A stretch of DNA of 64,000 bases, taken from positions 2,294,001 to 2,358,000 of the forward strand of contig NZ_CP179203.1 of assembly GCF_051201625.1 (NCBI RefSeq), written 5' to 3'. The notes below the pieces were generated by a model that was not told where the DNA came from, did not search any database, and saw only the letters and a list, made by a program, of their open reading frames with translations. This DNA comes from Shimia sp051201625 (GTDB lineage: Bacteria > Pseudomonadota > Alphaproteobacteria > Rhodobacterales > Rhodobacteraceae). Positions 17,882 through 26,683 of the stretch are shown piece by piece; position 1 is the first letter of the stretch, and each line of letters starts with the position of its first letter. The position numbers and the translations under genes were made by a program.

Positions 17882-18634
17882 CTATCCAAGCGTTGCCAAG
17901 GCAGGAAAGGCTTCAAGTAACCACCAGCTAAAAGTGCTGAAGGCTCCCGTTACCAGCATCACGCCAACAAACAGCAATAGCGCACCCATAATTTTCTCGA
18001 TCAGGCTCATGTGGCGCTTAAGTTTGTTAAATACACCCACTGCTCGAGTTAAAAAAACTGCCGCCAATAAAAATGGAATACCAAGGCCAGCCGCATAGAC
18101 GCCTAGCAATAGAGTTCCACGCGCAACTGAGGCTTCTCCTGCGGCTAGGGAGAGTATTGCGCCAAGTTGCGGCCCTATACATGGAGTCCAACCAAAAGCA
18201 AAAGCGAGGCCCAAAAGATAAGCTCCAAATGCCGAACCGTCTGTCTCTCCCGTCTCTATCCGTGCCTCACGATCCAAAAATGGAATTCGAAAAACGTTCA
18301 GAAAGTGCAGGCCAAAAGCGATTACCACCACACCAGCTATTTGCCCGAAGACCTCCTGGTTTTTCAAGAAAAACAAGCCAAATGCCGACGCGGTGAAGCC
18401 AAGTAACAAAAATACAGTAGACAAGCCCAGAACGAAAAAGAGAGCAGCAAAAATCACTTTTCGACGCGCAGCGTTCTCGTCTGTTAATTCGGCCATGCTG
18501 ACACCACTCATGTACGCAAGATATGGTGGCACAATTGGTAAAACGCACGGCGAGAGGAATGACACCACTCCTGCAAGAAGTGAAATCAAAATGGCAGGTA
18601 TCAGTCCGGCGTCTATTAAATCAAATCCTATCAT
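17882..18634 (-). CDS. ccdA: Cytochrome c biogenesis protein CcdA (thiol-disulfide electron carrier)
   Basis: A 250-residue protein with six hydrophobic segments. The redox cysteines are C30 in SPCVLPIVPPYLAYMSG and C152 in FGWTPCIGPQLGAILS, both in proline-flanked motifs typical of CcdA. It carries electrons from cytoplasmic thioredoxin across the inner membrane to keep apocytochrome c cysteines reduced, or to feed periplasmic thiol proteins. No partner CcmG or other Ccm gene is seen here. It lies upstream of the hydrolase-P450 pair on the same strand and diverges from the TusA-like gene. Confidence 0.94.
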   Translation of the reverse strand: MIGFDLIDAGLIPAILISLLAGVVSFLSPCVLPIVPPYLAYMSGVSMAELTDENAARRKVIFAALFFVLGLSTVFLLLGFTASAFGLFFLKNQEVFGQIAGVVVIAFGLHFLNVFRIPFLDREARIETGETDGSAFGAYLLGLAFAFGWTPCIGPQLGAILSLAAGEASVARGTLLLGVYAAGLGIPFLLAAVFLTRAVGVFNKLKRHMSLIEKIMGALLLFVGVMLVTGAFSTFSWWLLEAFPALATLG

Positions 18635-18737
18635 GTTCCCTCCCTACATTACTCCCACAGTTGCGTCACGAGGTAGTCAGGTCACAGTCGAACACAACGC
18701 TGTGGACACGACAGCTAAGCAACGCTATTTCAACTCC

Positions 18738-18959
18738 ATGGTTTTAGAAATCGATGCAATAGGCCTGTTGTGCCCCCTACCCGTTTTACGGTTACGCAAG
18801 CGAATGGCCTCTTTACCCTTAGGTACACACGTCCGCCTGTTAGCTGACGATCCTGCCGCAATTGTTGATGTGCCCCACTTTTGCGCCGAAGCCGGACATC
18901 GATTTGTTAGCATGACTGACGAAAACGGTAAAATATCATTTCTCGTGGAAAAGCGGTAG
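18738..18959 (+). CDS. TusA-like sulfur carrier protein
   Basis: A 73-residue protein from the ATG at 18738, matching the usual size of about 75-80. The SirA/TusA signature is IDAIGLLCPLPVLRLRKRM with the persulfide-carrying C12 in the CPxP motif, and the fold continues through LLADDPAAIVDVPHFC. TusA proteins pass sulfur to tRNA thiolation, molybdenum cofactor or oxidation enzymes. The frame stays open upstream, but this ATG gives the family N-terminus; no ribosome site is visible, so leaderless or weak initiation is possible. It diverges from ccdA, another thiol-related gene. Confidence 0.88.
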   Translation: MVLEIDAIGLLCPLPVLRLRKRMASLPLGTHVRLLADDPAAIVDVPHFCAEAGHRFVSMTDENGKISFLVEKR

Positions 18960-18960
18960 A

Positions 18961-18992
18961 ATGCTGAGTAGACGCTGGTCGTCACTCAGCAT
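18961..18992. terminator. Bidirectional hairpin between the tusA-like gene and rne
   Basis: ATGCTGAGT (18961-18969) pairs perfectly with ACTCAGCAT (18984-18992). Inside, GAC (18971-18973) pairs with GTC (18981-18983) beyond one bulged A. It begins directly after the tusA-like stop and ends five bases before the rne stop, where two convergent genes meet. No long T-run follows on either strand, so termination may be partial or Rho-assisted. Confidence 0.5.
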
Positions 18993-18997
18993 CTAAC

Positions 18998-21900
18998 CTA
19001 GCGACCCATCGACCACCATCCACGCCGTTTTGGTTTGGTGGGGTCTATTGGCTTTTGAGGGTCAGTTACTTGTTGCTCTACTGCGATTGCCTCTGATTCA
19101 GATGCAGTCTCGTTGACTGCTACTTCATGCAAGATTTCGGGATTAGTCTCGGAGAGCACATCTCCGTTCACAACCAGCGAGGCAGATTTCGCCGGAGTTT
19201 GTGCAACCGCCAGCGTTTCCTGAACCAACACTTCCTGATCGCTTGTATTGGCGGATGATGCATCGTCCACAGAGCCATCTGTTTGTTTTTTGGTCTCGGT
19301 ATCCTTAAACTTTTTGGTGTTCGAACGGCCACGTGAACGATTTCTCGTTTTGGTTGATTTAGACTTTTGTTTGGCCTCAGTTCCCATCGCATCGACGTTG
19401 TCCGCTTCAGTAATTTTGAAAACTTCAGGCTGCGCACCATCTGCCGTCTCAGTTACTGCTTCTGCAATGTCTCCTTCTGCCTCTACCGCCTCAGCACCCG
19501 ATGATTTTCCACGGCGGCGGCGGCGGCGGCGGCGTTTTTTTGGTTTAGTTTCATCTTCAGGAGTTTCATCGGGCAGTTCTGCTACCTCCATCTCATCTAC
19601 TTCGTCCATGAGAGAGATGTCCGCAGACACGACCGGCGCAACGGCTTCTGCAACAACACGAGTAGCAGTCTTGAATTTCTCAAATGTAAAATCCGGAGAT
19701 ACCAAGTGCGTCTCTCCCTCGATCCTAACTGACAAACCATAGCGTGCTTCAATTTGCGCAACATGCTCACGCTTTTGGTTCATAATGTAATTCGCAATGG
19801 CCACCGGACACTTCACCAATACTTCTCGAGAGCGTCGACGAGTGCCTTCTTCTTCGATTTGGCGCAAAATTGACAAGGCAAGATTGTCATCTGACCGAAT
19901 AAGCCCCGTACCATGGCACGCGGGGCAAGGCTGTGTTGTAGCCTCAATCATTCCCGGCCGTAGGCGCTGACGAGACATTTCCATTAAACCGAAGCCGGAG
20001 ATGCGACCGACCTGAATGCGGGCACGATCTGTCTTGAGCTTATCTTTCATGCGCTTTTCAACAGCGGCATTATTCTTACGCTCATCCATATCGATAAAGT
20101 CAATTACAATAAGACCGGCGAGGTCTCGCAGACGTAACTGACGAGCCACTTCATCCGTAGCTTCGAGATTAGTCTTAAGCGCGGTTTCCTCAATCGAGCC
20201 CTCCTTAGTGGCTCTACCGGAATTGACATCTATAGCTACAAGAGCCTCTGTCACGCCGATTACAATATAACCACCTGATTTAAGTTGAACCGTTGGGTTA
20301 AACATACCACTCAGATAGGTTTCAACCTGATAGCGAGCAAATAATGGCAAAGTCTCCGTATAGTGCTTAACGTTCTTTGCGTGGGACGGCATGATCATTT
20401 TCATGAAATCCTTCGCAATTCGGTAGCCGCGCTCGCCTTCAACGTGAACTTCATCAATTTCACGGTTATACAAATCACGAATTGACCGCTTTATCAGATC
20501 TCCCTCTTCATAGATTTTTGAGGGTGCGATCGACTTGAGGGTCAATTCTCGGATTTGTTCCCACAAACGTTTTAGGTATTCATAATCACGTTTAATTTCC
20601 GTCTTGGTACGCTTCGCACCGGCAGTTCGCACAATTAACCCAGCGCCCTGAGGCACTTCTATCTCACTAGCGATTTCCTTTAACTTTTTCCGATCTGCTG
20701 CATTGGTAATCTTGCGAGAAATCCCGCCACCACGAGCTGTGTTTGGCATCAGCACGCAGTATCGACCCGCCAGTGACAAATAAGTAGTTAGCGCCGCCCC
20801 TTTGTTGCCGCGCTCTTCTTTAACAACTTGTACCAGAAGAATTTGACGAACTTTAATCACTTCTTGAATTTTGTAGCGACGTGGCCTCGGCTTCCGCTGT
20901 GGGCGAATGTCGTCAATGTCATCCTCGTCCGCAACGGACTCGATGTTTTCATCCTTGTCTGAAGCTTTTGCACCCTTAGCAGTCCTTGCTGGATTTACAT
21001 CACCTTCCCCGTCTTCGTCAACGTTGATCACGGTGTCAGGACCACTATCCGCATCGGCCTCTTTACCAGCTTCAGCGGACAACTCAGCATCTTCAAAAAC
21101 GGGCTTGTTTGTCCCGGGTCCATCTTCATTATCTGTCGGCAAATCTTTGTTAGAAACTTCGTCGGAGTTGGCAACATCGACAGCTGGATTGACCGTTTCT
21201 TCAGCAGAAACAACACTAATATCGGCGTCTTCTGTGAGCGTTTCTTCTCCAGTTTTCGGGTGTTTGGTAGCAACCGGATCAACTGAGTCAGTCTTCGCTG
21301 CTATAGTCTTCCCTTCTTTTGGATTACCGTTGCCTTCTTTTGCGTCGTCCAACGAGTCCAAAGCATCGGTCTCCACGTCACTTTCGCTCTCTGGTGGCGC
21401 CAAGGCTGGTTCAAGACTTCCAACCACCTTTTCATCGTTTTGTGCAAGATCTGGCGCCGACCCTTCACTCGCCAAATCCATTGCAGATGTCTCTTCAATA
21501 CTGTCAGCGGTTAGGTCGATCGTCTCCATACCAGAGATATCTAGCTGTTTCGTGTCAGATGTTTCTTGCCACTTCTCCGAAGCAGTCTCGCCACTCTGTT
21601 CTTGCAGGCTAGAGTTTACATCATCTTTTATCCTTTGAGATCGCGAGCGTGAACGTGAGCGCGATCTTGGTTTTGGCTTCTCGTCTTCGTCTTCCCTAGA
21701 TTTCAGTGTTTCAGCGTATGCACGCTCTTCTTCCAAGAGTGCTTCGCGATCGGCCACTGGGATTTGGTAATAATCTGGGTGTATTTCTGAAAAAGCGAGA
21801 AAACCATGACGGTTTCCACCGTAATCCACAAACGCCGCTTGGAGCGACGGCTCAACACGTGTAACTTTTGCTAGGTAAATATTTCCTGCTAGTTGACGTT

Positions 21901-22003
21901 TATTTTCTGATTCAAAGTCGAATTCTTCAACTTTATTTCCATCAACCACCACAACACGGGTTTCTTCCGCATGGGTGGCATCGATAAGCATTTTCTTTGC
22001 CAT
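18998..22003 (-). CDS. rne: Ribonuclease E with a large acidic insert in the S1 domain
   Basis: The essential endoribonuclease of mRNA decay and rRNA processing; 1001 residues from the ATG at 22003, which yields the usual MAKKMLIDATHAEETRVVV start. The S1 RNA-binding domain begins around GNIYLAKVTRVEPSLQAAFV and is interrupted by about 285 acidic, low-complexity residues (about 93-380, including a short Arg-Ser repeat) before continuing at YKIQEVIKVRQILLVQVVKE. The catalytic DNase I-like domain contains LVAIDVNSGR and LAGLIVIDFIDM with the metal-binding aspartates. The zinc-link is CPACHGTG near residue 690. The C-terminal tail is disordered with a run of eight arginines. A structured leader precedes it. 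Confidence 0.97.
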   Translation of the reverse strand: MAKKMLIDATHAEETRVVVVDGNKVEEFDFESENKRQLAGNIYLAKVTRVEPSLQAAFVDYGGNRHGFLAFSEIHPDYYQIPVADREALLEEERAYAETLKSREDEDEKPKPRSRSRSRSRSQRIKDDVNSSLQEQSGETASEKWQETSDTKQLDISGMETIDLTADSIEETSAMDLASEGSAPDLAQNDEKVVGSLEPALAPPESESDVETDALDSLDDAKEGNGNPKEGKTIAAKTDSVDPVATKHPKTGEETLTEDADISVVSAEETVNPAVDVANSDEVSNKDLPTDNEDGPGTNKPVFEDAELSAEAGKEADADSGPDTVINVDEDGEGDVNPARTAKGAKASDKDENIESVADEDDIDDIRPQRKPRPRRYKIQEVIKVRQILLVQVVKEERGNKGAALTTYLSLAGRYCVLMPNTARGGGISRKITNAADRKKLKEIASEIEVPQGAGLIVRTAGAKRTKTEIKRDYEYLKRLWEQIRELTLKSIAPSKIYEEGDLIKRSIRDLYNREIDEVHVEGERGYRIAKDFMKMIMPSHAKNVKHYTETLPLFARYQVETYLSGMFNPTVQLKSGGYIVIGVTEALVAIDVNSGRATKEGSIEETALKTNLEATDEVARQLRLRDLAGLIVIDFIDMDERKNNAAVEKRMKDKLKTDRARIQVGRISGFGLMEMSRQRLRPGMIEATTQPCPACHGTGLIRSDDNLALSILRQIEEEGTRRRSREVLVKCPVAIANYIMNQKREHVAQIEARYGLSVRIEGETHLVSPDFTFEKFKTATRVVAEAVAPVVSADISLMDEVDEMEVAELPDETPEDETKPKKRRRRRRRRGKSSGAEAVEAEGDIAEAVTETADGAQPEVFKITEADNVDAMGTEAKQKSKSTKTRNRSRGRSNTKKFKDTETKKQTDGSVDDASSANTSDQEVLVQETLAVAQTPAKSASLVVNGDVLSETNPEILHEVAVNETASESEAIAVEQQVTDPQKPIDPTKPKRRGWWSMGR
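19512..19534. repeat. (CGG)7 trinucleotide repeat inside rne
   Basis: Seven CGG units plus CG encode, on the minus strand, most of an eight-arginine run (KKRRRRRRRRGK) in the RNase E C-terminal tail, just after the catalytic and zinc-link regions. The repeat stays in frame whatever its copy number. Confidence 0.9.
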
Positions 22004-22033
22004 GATATCCGTTTGCACCCTCGTAAACGTCTT

Positions 22034-22117
22034 CGCTCCGGTGGAGCGTTACAACGGTTATTTATTGGGTGTCTTGTCTGAGCGACGTAAGGCGCGATGC
22101 CAAGAGCGCCGCTTACG
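22034..22117 (-). promoter_or_regulatory. Structured 5' leader of rne
   Basis: Two hairpins lie within 115 bases upstream of the rne ATG on the minus strand. The nearer one is a perfect six-pair stem, CGCTCC with GGAGCG, with a three-base loop (22034-22048). The farther one pairs CGTAAG-GCGC (22086-22095) with GCGC-CG-CTTACG (22106-22117), leaving a two-base bulge. RNase E mRNAs of other bacteria are autoregulated through leader hairpins, so this may be the local equivalent; that role is inferred. Confidence 0.4.
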
Positions 22118-22485
22118 GCTTCTGCTCGGTCTAACAATGTTTTCGCGCGCTTCATCGCGTTTCTTCTCCGACGCAGTACCCAAAGGAATACTCGCCTATT
22201 ATAAGCCCTCCGCTTAGCGGATTGGGCATCACTGCACCTCTATTATGAGGCGTTCTCTGTCAGGAGGTCGCGATTGGTCGTCGGCCTATTACGCGTCTCT
22301 CCAGCAAAACTCAAAACGGCACAAAAATTTCAGTACCATGATGATACATAATGCCAGTGTAGGGCAAATTACAATGGTTAAACGACAATGCGAGTTAGAT
22401 CCGCGCTTATGACAGACTTTTTGACTTACTTTTATTGAAGGCGAACAATCCTTGCATTCCGTTATTCCGTGATCAATGTGAAAAT
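22118..22485. other. Gene-free region between rne leader and the dctD-like gene
   Basis: These 368 bases contain the probable rne promoter region. No open frame with a ribosome site was found, and no obvious terminator follows the dctD-like stop codon. Confidence 0.4.
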
Positions 22486-23820
22486 TCAAAGATAATCGGC
22501 TCGTTGCAAACCGTATTTTGCCATTTTTTCGTTCAATGTCCGACGTGGCAGGCAAAGCTCTTCCATGACACTGGCAATAGAGCCTCGGTGCCGCCGCATT
22601 GTATTGTCAATCAGCATACGCTCAAAGGCCTCTACATATTCCTTAAGAGGTTTTCCTTCAGTTGTCATTACCGGCTGCATTTCTTCGTGATCTGACATCA
22701 GTAGCGACGCAATAGTTCCGCCACCGCGACGCGATTGGAGTACCGCGCGTTCCGCCAAATTAATTAACTGACGCACATTCCCCGGCCAAGGTGCTTGTAA
22801 AAGCTGGGCTGCTTCCTGTGCGCTGACCTTCGGTGATTCACATCCGTAATCATCCGCAAACTGCTCGCTTAGACGAGTAAATAGTGTCAGAATATCTTCC
22901 CCACGTTGACGCAACGGCGGTACCGTCACGCGCAAGGCGCCTAATCTAAAGAACAAATCCGATCTTATCAGATCCTCACATATTTGGTCTTGCTCCTGCA
23001 AATTTGAAATTGAAACTATCCGTGTCTCGGCTGGATTGCCTTGTTCATTGATAAAATTTAGCAATTTTGCCTGTATTCCAAAGCTTAGCGTTTCAATATC
23101 TTCTAGGACAAGAGTGCCGCCACGAGCTTCCTCTATCGCCGGGAGAAGGCTGTCTTCGAGCATCATTGGACCAAATAACCGGCGCGCCAAAGCCTCTTCC
23201 TCGTACGCACCGCAATTAACTAGAACAAATTTCTTACCTGCACGACTGCCAACAGCGTGGAGAGCATGCGCCACCAGGGTCTTGCCAGTACCGGTTTCTC
23301 CATCAACCAACACATGGCCATCTGCTTGTCCAAGGTCTAATATATCTTCCTTCAGTCTTTCCATTACCGAGCAGGCGCCAATCAACTTTTTTATCAACTG
23401 CCCACCATCGCTCAGTTCCTTACGCAGGGCTCGAGAGTCCAAGGTAAGCCGGCGCGCCATCGTAGCTTTTTTAGCCAACTGGCTCATTCGATCCGGATTA
23501 AACGGCTTTTCGAGGAAATCAAACGCTCCGACGCGCATCGCTTCTACGGCCATCGGTACGTCACCGTGACCTGTGATCATGATTACTGGAAGAGCACTAT
23601 CCGATCCCATTAACTTCTTCAAAAATTGCATTCCGTCCATACCTGGCATTTTTATGTCAGAGATCACTATTCCGGGATAATCCGCACCAAGCACTTTCAA
23701 AGCTTCTTCAGCGCTGGCAAAGGTCTCCGTGTCATAGCCCGACAAGGCGAGCCACTGGCTAATTGATTGCCGCATGTCTTGCTCATCATCAATGATCGCG
23801 ATTTTCATACCTTTTGGCAC
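22486..23820 (-). CDS. DctD-like response regulator (NtrC family) lacking the sigma-54 contact loop
   Basis: The GTG at 23820 is preferred (444 aa) because GGAG, overlapping the dctB stop, lies seven bases upstream; ATGs at 23838 and 23808 are alternatives. Domains: receiver (about 1-115; phospho-acceptor D55 in VISDIKMPGMDG, K105 in LEKPF), AAA+ (Walker A GETGTGKT at 174-181, Walker B-like GGTLVLEDIE) and a C-terminal helix-turn-helix (IASVMEELCLPRRTLNEKM). The expected GAFTGA loop between LFG and GGTL is missing: the segment reads RRLFGPMMLEDSLLPAIEEA. Walker B is ED rather than the usual DE. It pairs with the adjacent DctB-like kinase, but sigma-54 activation looks impossible. No transporter gene is adjacent. 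Confidence 0.85.
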   Translation of the reverse strand: MPKGMKIAIIDDEQDMRQSISQWLALSGYDTETFASAEEALKVLGADYPGIVISDIKMPGMDGMQFLKKLMGSDSALPVIMITGHGDVPMAVEAMRVGAFDFLEKPFNPDRMSQLAKKATMARRLTLDSRALRKELSDGGQLIKKLIGACSVMERLKEDILDLGQADGHVLVDGETGTGKTLVAHALHAVGSRAGKKFVLVNCGAYEEEALARRLFGPMMLEDSLLPAIEEARGGTLVLEDIETLSFGIQAKLLNFINEQGNPAETRIVSISNLQEQDQICEDLIRSDLFFRLGALRVTVPPLRQRGEDILTLFTRLSEQFADDYGCESPKVSAQEAAQLLQAPWPGNVRQLINLAERAVLQSRRGGGTIASLLMSDHEEMQPVMTTEGKPLKEYVEAFERMLIDNTMRRHRGSIASVMEELCLPRRTLNEKMAKYGLQRADYL

Positions 23821-23824
23821 TGAT

Positions 23825-25588
23825 TCACTCCGCTGCATCTACGTCTTCGCTAAAGATGGGCAATTGCACCTCGAATACAGCCCCCTGCCGTTGTCCATTC
23901 CGCGCCGTCAGACGACCTCCCAAATCGTTCACAATCCCAGAAGAAATTGCGAGACCTAATCCAACACCATCACCGGGTTGTTTGGTTGTAAAAAATGGTT
24001 CAAAAAGATCGTCGAGGTTCTCAATTCCAGGGCCGTTATCGCGCACTGTCAGCGTGGCCGTCTCGCCGGCCGACAGGATTAGCTCGATTTCTGGATTATC
24101 CACCCCTTCGGTTGCATCAAGTGCGTTGCGAAGCAAATTTATCATTACTTGTTCTATGCGCACTCGATCTCCCATCACAAATACCGGCATATCTGGAGTA
24201 ATGCTGCTGATATGAACATGCCGCTGGCGTAACTGAGGTTCCATCATCGAAAGTGCTGCAATAAGCGCTTCCCCCATATTAACCGGCGAAAAATCATCAC
24301 CTCCCTTACGGGCATAAGATTTTAATTGCTTTGTAATTGCTCCCATACGTTCAATCAGATCATCAATCCGCTGAAATGACGACAAGGCCTCGTCGGGACG
24401 ATTCCGCTTAAGAAGGAGCCGAGCGCCCGCCAAATAAGTTTTCATGGCTGCAAGTGGCTGATTCAACTCGTGGCTAACAGCAGCCGACATTTCTCCCAGT
24501 GCTGCAAGTTTTGAACTCTGGGCCAAGCTGTGTTCCGCAACTTTTAGGCTGCGCTGCATCCGTTTGCGTTCTGCAATTTCTCGCTGCAGACGCAGATTTA
24601 GAGCACGCAACTCCACGGACTCTCGTTGAAAAAGCGCTACACGTAACGCACTTTTACGACTCAAAACATAGAACGCTAGCGCCAACAAAATGGCAAAGCC
24701 CATAATTTCCATAGCAAGAGCAGAATTTACTTTTTCTCGAACACTGGCATACGTTGTGAACGAGGCCATTCGCCAGCCACGAAATGGGATTCGCACATCC
24801 TTCCGCATCACTGCTTCGCCTTGCAAGTAGGCGTCCGCTGGAAGCTGCGTCCAATCTGAAGTCGCCTGAATTGCACGCTCAATCGCACCTTGCGCTGGCT
24901 GTCGCGCCAGTGCTTCTATCTCCGTCAGTCCGCGCCACCGAGGTTCTGACGCAAGCAGGATTGTACCCTCGCTATCCATCACGTATACGGCATCCGAAAT
25001 ACCTGCCCAGGCACGTTCAAATTTGTGTAAGTCCACCTCTACAACAATGACGCCAATCGACTGCCCCTGATTATCTAATCGGCGCGAGTAGGTAAAACGG
25101 TTGGCACCGGAGTCGTCCTTAGTAACTGAAAAGAGTGTCGTGTTTGATCTCAGCGCATTTACAAAAAAAGAGCTGCTGCGGTAAGATGCCCCTAATCGCG
25201 TTCGATCCGTGGCAGCAACTGTGCGCCCGCCCTCATCCAACAAAAGCAACGATGCCGCGCCTATCTCATCGACAAAAGAAATCAATCGGGCAGTTGATTG
25301 CGAATAATCATTGGAATTCAGCGCTCCAATCAGTTCTGGGTCTTTGGCTAGTAACTGCGGGACGATCGCATTCCTACGCAATTCAGACAATAAATTTCCT
25401 GAATAAAGCGCTAAACGCACTTCAGCTCGGTTGCGTGTGTTCTGCGTAAACCGATCAGTTAAAAGACTGTTGGTAATCCAGATCGTAAACCCAGCAAATA
25501 CACACAACAGTGTCAAAGCCAAGCGCGCGCGCCAACTCGCTGCCTTGGGCTTTGGGATATTTATCGCTCTACCCTTTATTAACTTCAT
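23825..25588 (-). CDS. DctB-like membrane sensor histidine kinase
   Basis: From the ATG at 25588 this is 587 residues; TTG codons at 25624 and 25606 are other possible starts. An N-terminal membrane segment (ARLALTLLCVFAGFTIWITN) is followed by a periplasmic Cache-type sensor domain of about 250 residues and a second membrane segment (GFAILLALAFYVLSRK). Then come a coiled coil, the phospho-acceptor H-box AAVSHELNQPLAAMKTYLAG, the N-box MINLLRNALDA, and G-boxes DNGPGIEN and GVGLGLAIS. DctB senses C4-dicarboxylates and phosphorylates DctD. The pairing with the following regulator gene supports the call; the ligand is inferred from family likeness. Confidence 0.87.
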   Translation of the reverse strand: MKLIKGRAINIPKPKAASWRARLALTLLCVFAGFTIWITNSLLTDRFTQNTRNRAEVRLALYSGNLLSELRRNAIVPQLLAKDPELIGALNSNDYSQSTARLISFVDEIGAASLLLLDEGGRTVAATDRTRLGASYRSSSFFVNALRSNTTLFSVTKDDSGANRFTYSRRLDNQGQSIGVIVVEVDLHKFERAWAGISDAVYVMDSEGTILLASEPRWRGLTEIEALARQPAQGAIERAIQATSDWTQLPADAYLQGEAVMRKDVRIPFRGWRMASFTTYASVREKVNSALAMEIMGFAILLALAFYVLSRKSALRVALFQRESVELRALNLRLQREIAERKRMQRSLKVAEHSLAQSSKLAALGEMSAAVSHELNQPLAAMKTYLAGARLLLKRNRPDEALSSFQRIDDLIERMGAITKQLKSYARKGGDDFSPVNMGEALIAALSMMEPQLRQRHVHISSITPDMPVFVMGDRVRIEQVMINLLRNALDATEGVDNPEIELILSAGETATLTVRDNGPGIENLDDLFEPFFTTKQPGDGVGLGLAISSGIVNDLGGRLTARNGQRQGAVFEVQLPIFSEDVDAAE

Positions 25589-25625
25589 ACTGGTTAGGTT
25601 ACGCAAGTGCGACGCTTGCCTCAAG

Positions 25626-26294
25626 TCACGCTGTCGCCAAGCTTTCCATTAACGAGCGAAACATTGCCACTCCATCAGTTCCACCATGACCTTCATCCGC
25701 GGCACGTTCAGGATGAGGCATTAAACCAAGTACGCGACGATTCTTTGAAACTACACCTGCTATATTACCCACAGAACCGTTAGGATTGTCAGTATAAGTA
25801 AAAGCAATTCGCGCCTCTTGCTGCAATTGGTCTAGCTTATGCTTTGTAGCAAAATAGTTGCCATCGTGATGAGCAATCGGAATATTAATGAATTGGTTTT
25901 TGTCATAGCCACAGGTGAAAGGTGTATCAGAAGTCTCAACATTCAAACCTACGGTTTTGCAGATATACTTGAGGTGAGCATTACGGCGTAAAGCACCAGG
26001 CAGTATGCCAGTTTCAGTGAGTATCTGGAATCCGTTGCAAACACCTAAGGCAAAGCCACCACGCTTTGTGTGTGACACCAGCGACTTGCAAATAGGTGAG
26101 TTCGCCGCAATCGCACCACAGCGCAAGTAGTCGCCAAACGAAAAGCCGCCCGGAATGCCGACAACGTCGATACCCTCGGGCAAATCGGTGTCTTTGTGCC
26201 AAACCATTTGGACATCCATCCCAGCCTGTTTGAACGCCACTGCTAAATCTCGGTCACAGTTTGATCCGGGAAAAACGATTACAGCTGCACGCAT
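25626..26294 (-). CDS. purQ: Phosphoribosylformylglycinamidine synthase, glutaminase subunit
   Basis: The ATG at 26294, with AGGAG seven bases upstream, gives 222 residues. It is a class I glutamine amidotransferase: nucleophile C86 in GFALGVCNGFQILTETG, and the H194/E196 pair in LMPHPERAADEGHGGTDG. PurQ supplies ammonia to PurL in the fourth step of purine synthesis, in a complex with PurS. The small-subunit arrangement with purS upstream is as in Gram-positive and alphaproteobacterial systems. purL is not in this window. The dctB-like gene follows after 37 bases on the same strand. Confidence 0.97.
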   Translation of the reverse strand: MRAAVIVFPGSNCDRDLAVAFKQAGMDVQMVWHKDTDLPEGIDVVGIPGGFSFGDYLRCGAIAANSPICKSLVSHTKRGGFALGVCNGFQILTETGILPGALRRNAHLKYICKTVGLNVETSDTPFTCGYDKNQFINIPIAHHDGNYFATKHKLDQLQQEARIAFTYTDNPNGSVGNIAGVVSKNRRVLGLMPHPERAADEGHGGTDGVAMFRSLMESLATA

Positions 26295-26683
26295 CACGGT
26301 TCTCCTAACACAAACGCACGTTGGTAAGTTGGGTTTCGTGACCATCCCCTAAACCAACTACGGGCAAGGTTCCAGCCAAGAAGCGCAGTTTTGAAGCGTC
26401 TTGTTTGTAGATGCAAAAACAGTGCAATTTAGTTAAGTGGATTAATTTTTTTGCGCCAACAGTATTGAGATTACTTAAACTTTTTTGTTGGGCCGAATGA
26501 CGCACTGTGGAAGATCGCTGTCATTGCGCCTCTAAAAACCTTTTCTGGCTCTCAGGAGTGTTGGCAGTTGACACAAACTATCTAAACTGACCAAAATACC
26601 GTCTGCCTTCATACAAACAGATTTTTATGAAATGACTAAAATACGTACGCTTTTACCAATAAAATTCGGTGTAAATTCACTGA
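26295..26683. other. Gene-free gap between purS and purQ
   Basis: These 389 bases separate two genes of one pathway on the same strand. The only open frame (66 codons, 26305-26505, minus) has no ribosome site and no recognisable product. The sequence is AT-rich near purS. It may hold a separate purQ promoter. Confidence 0.45.

Noticed and set aside
20907..21638. A 243-codon Ser-rich open frame on the plus strand
   Set aside because: It is the mirror of the acidic low-complexity insert of RNase E; its Ser/Ala bias follows from the Asp/Glu codons on the other strand.
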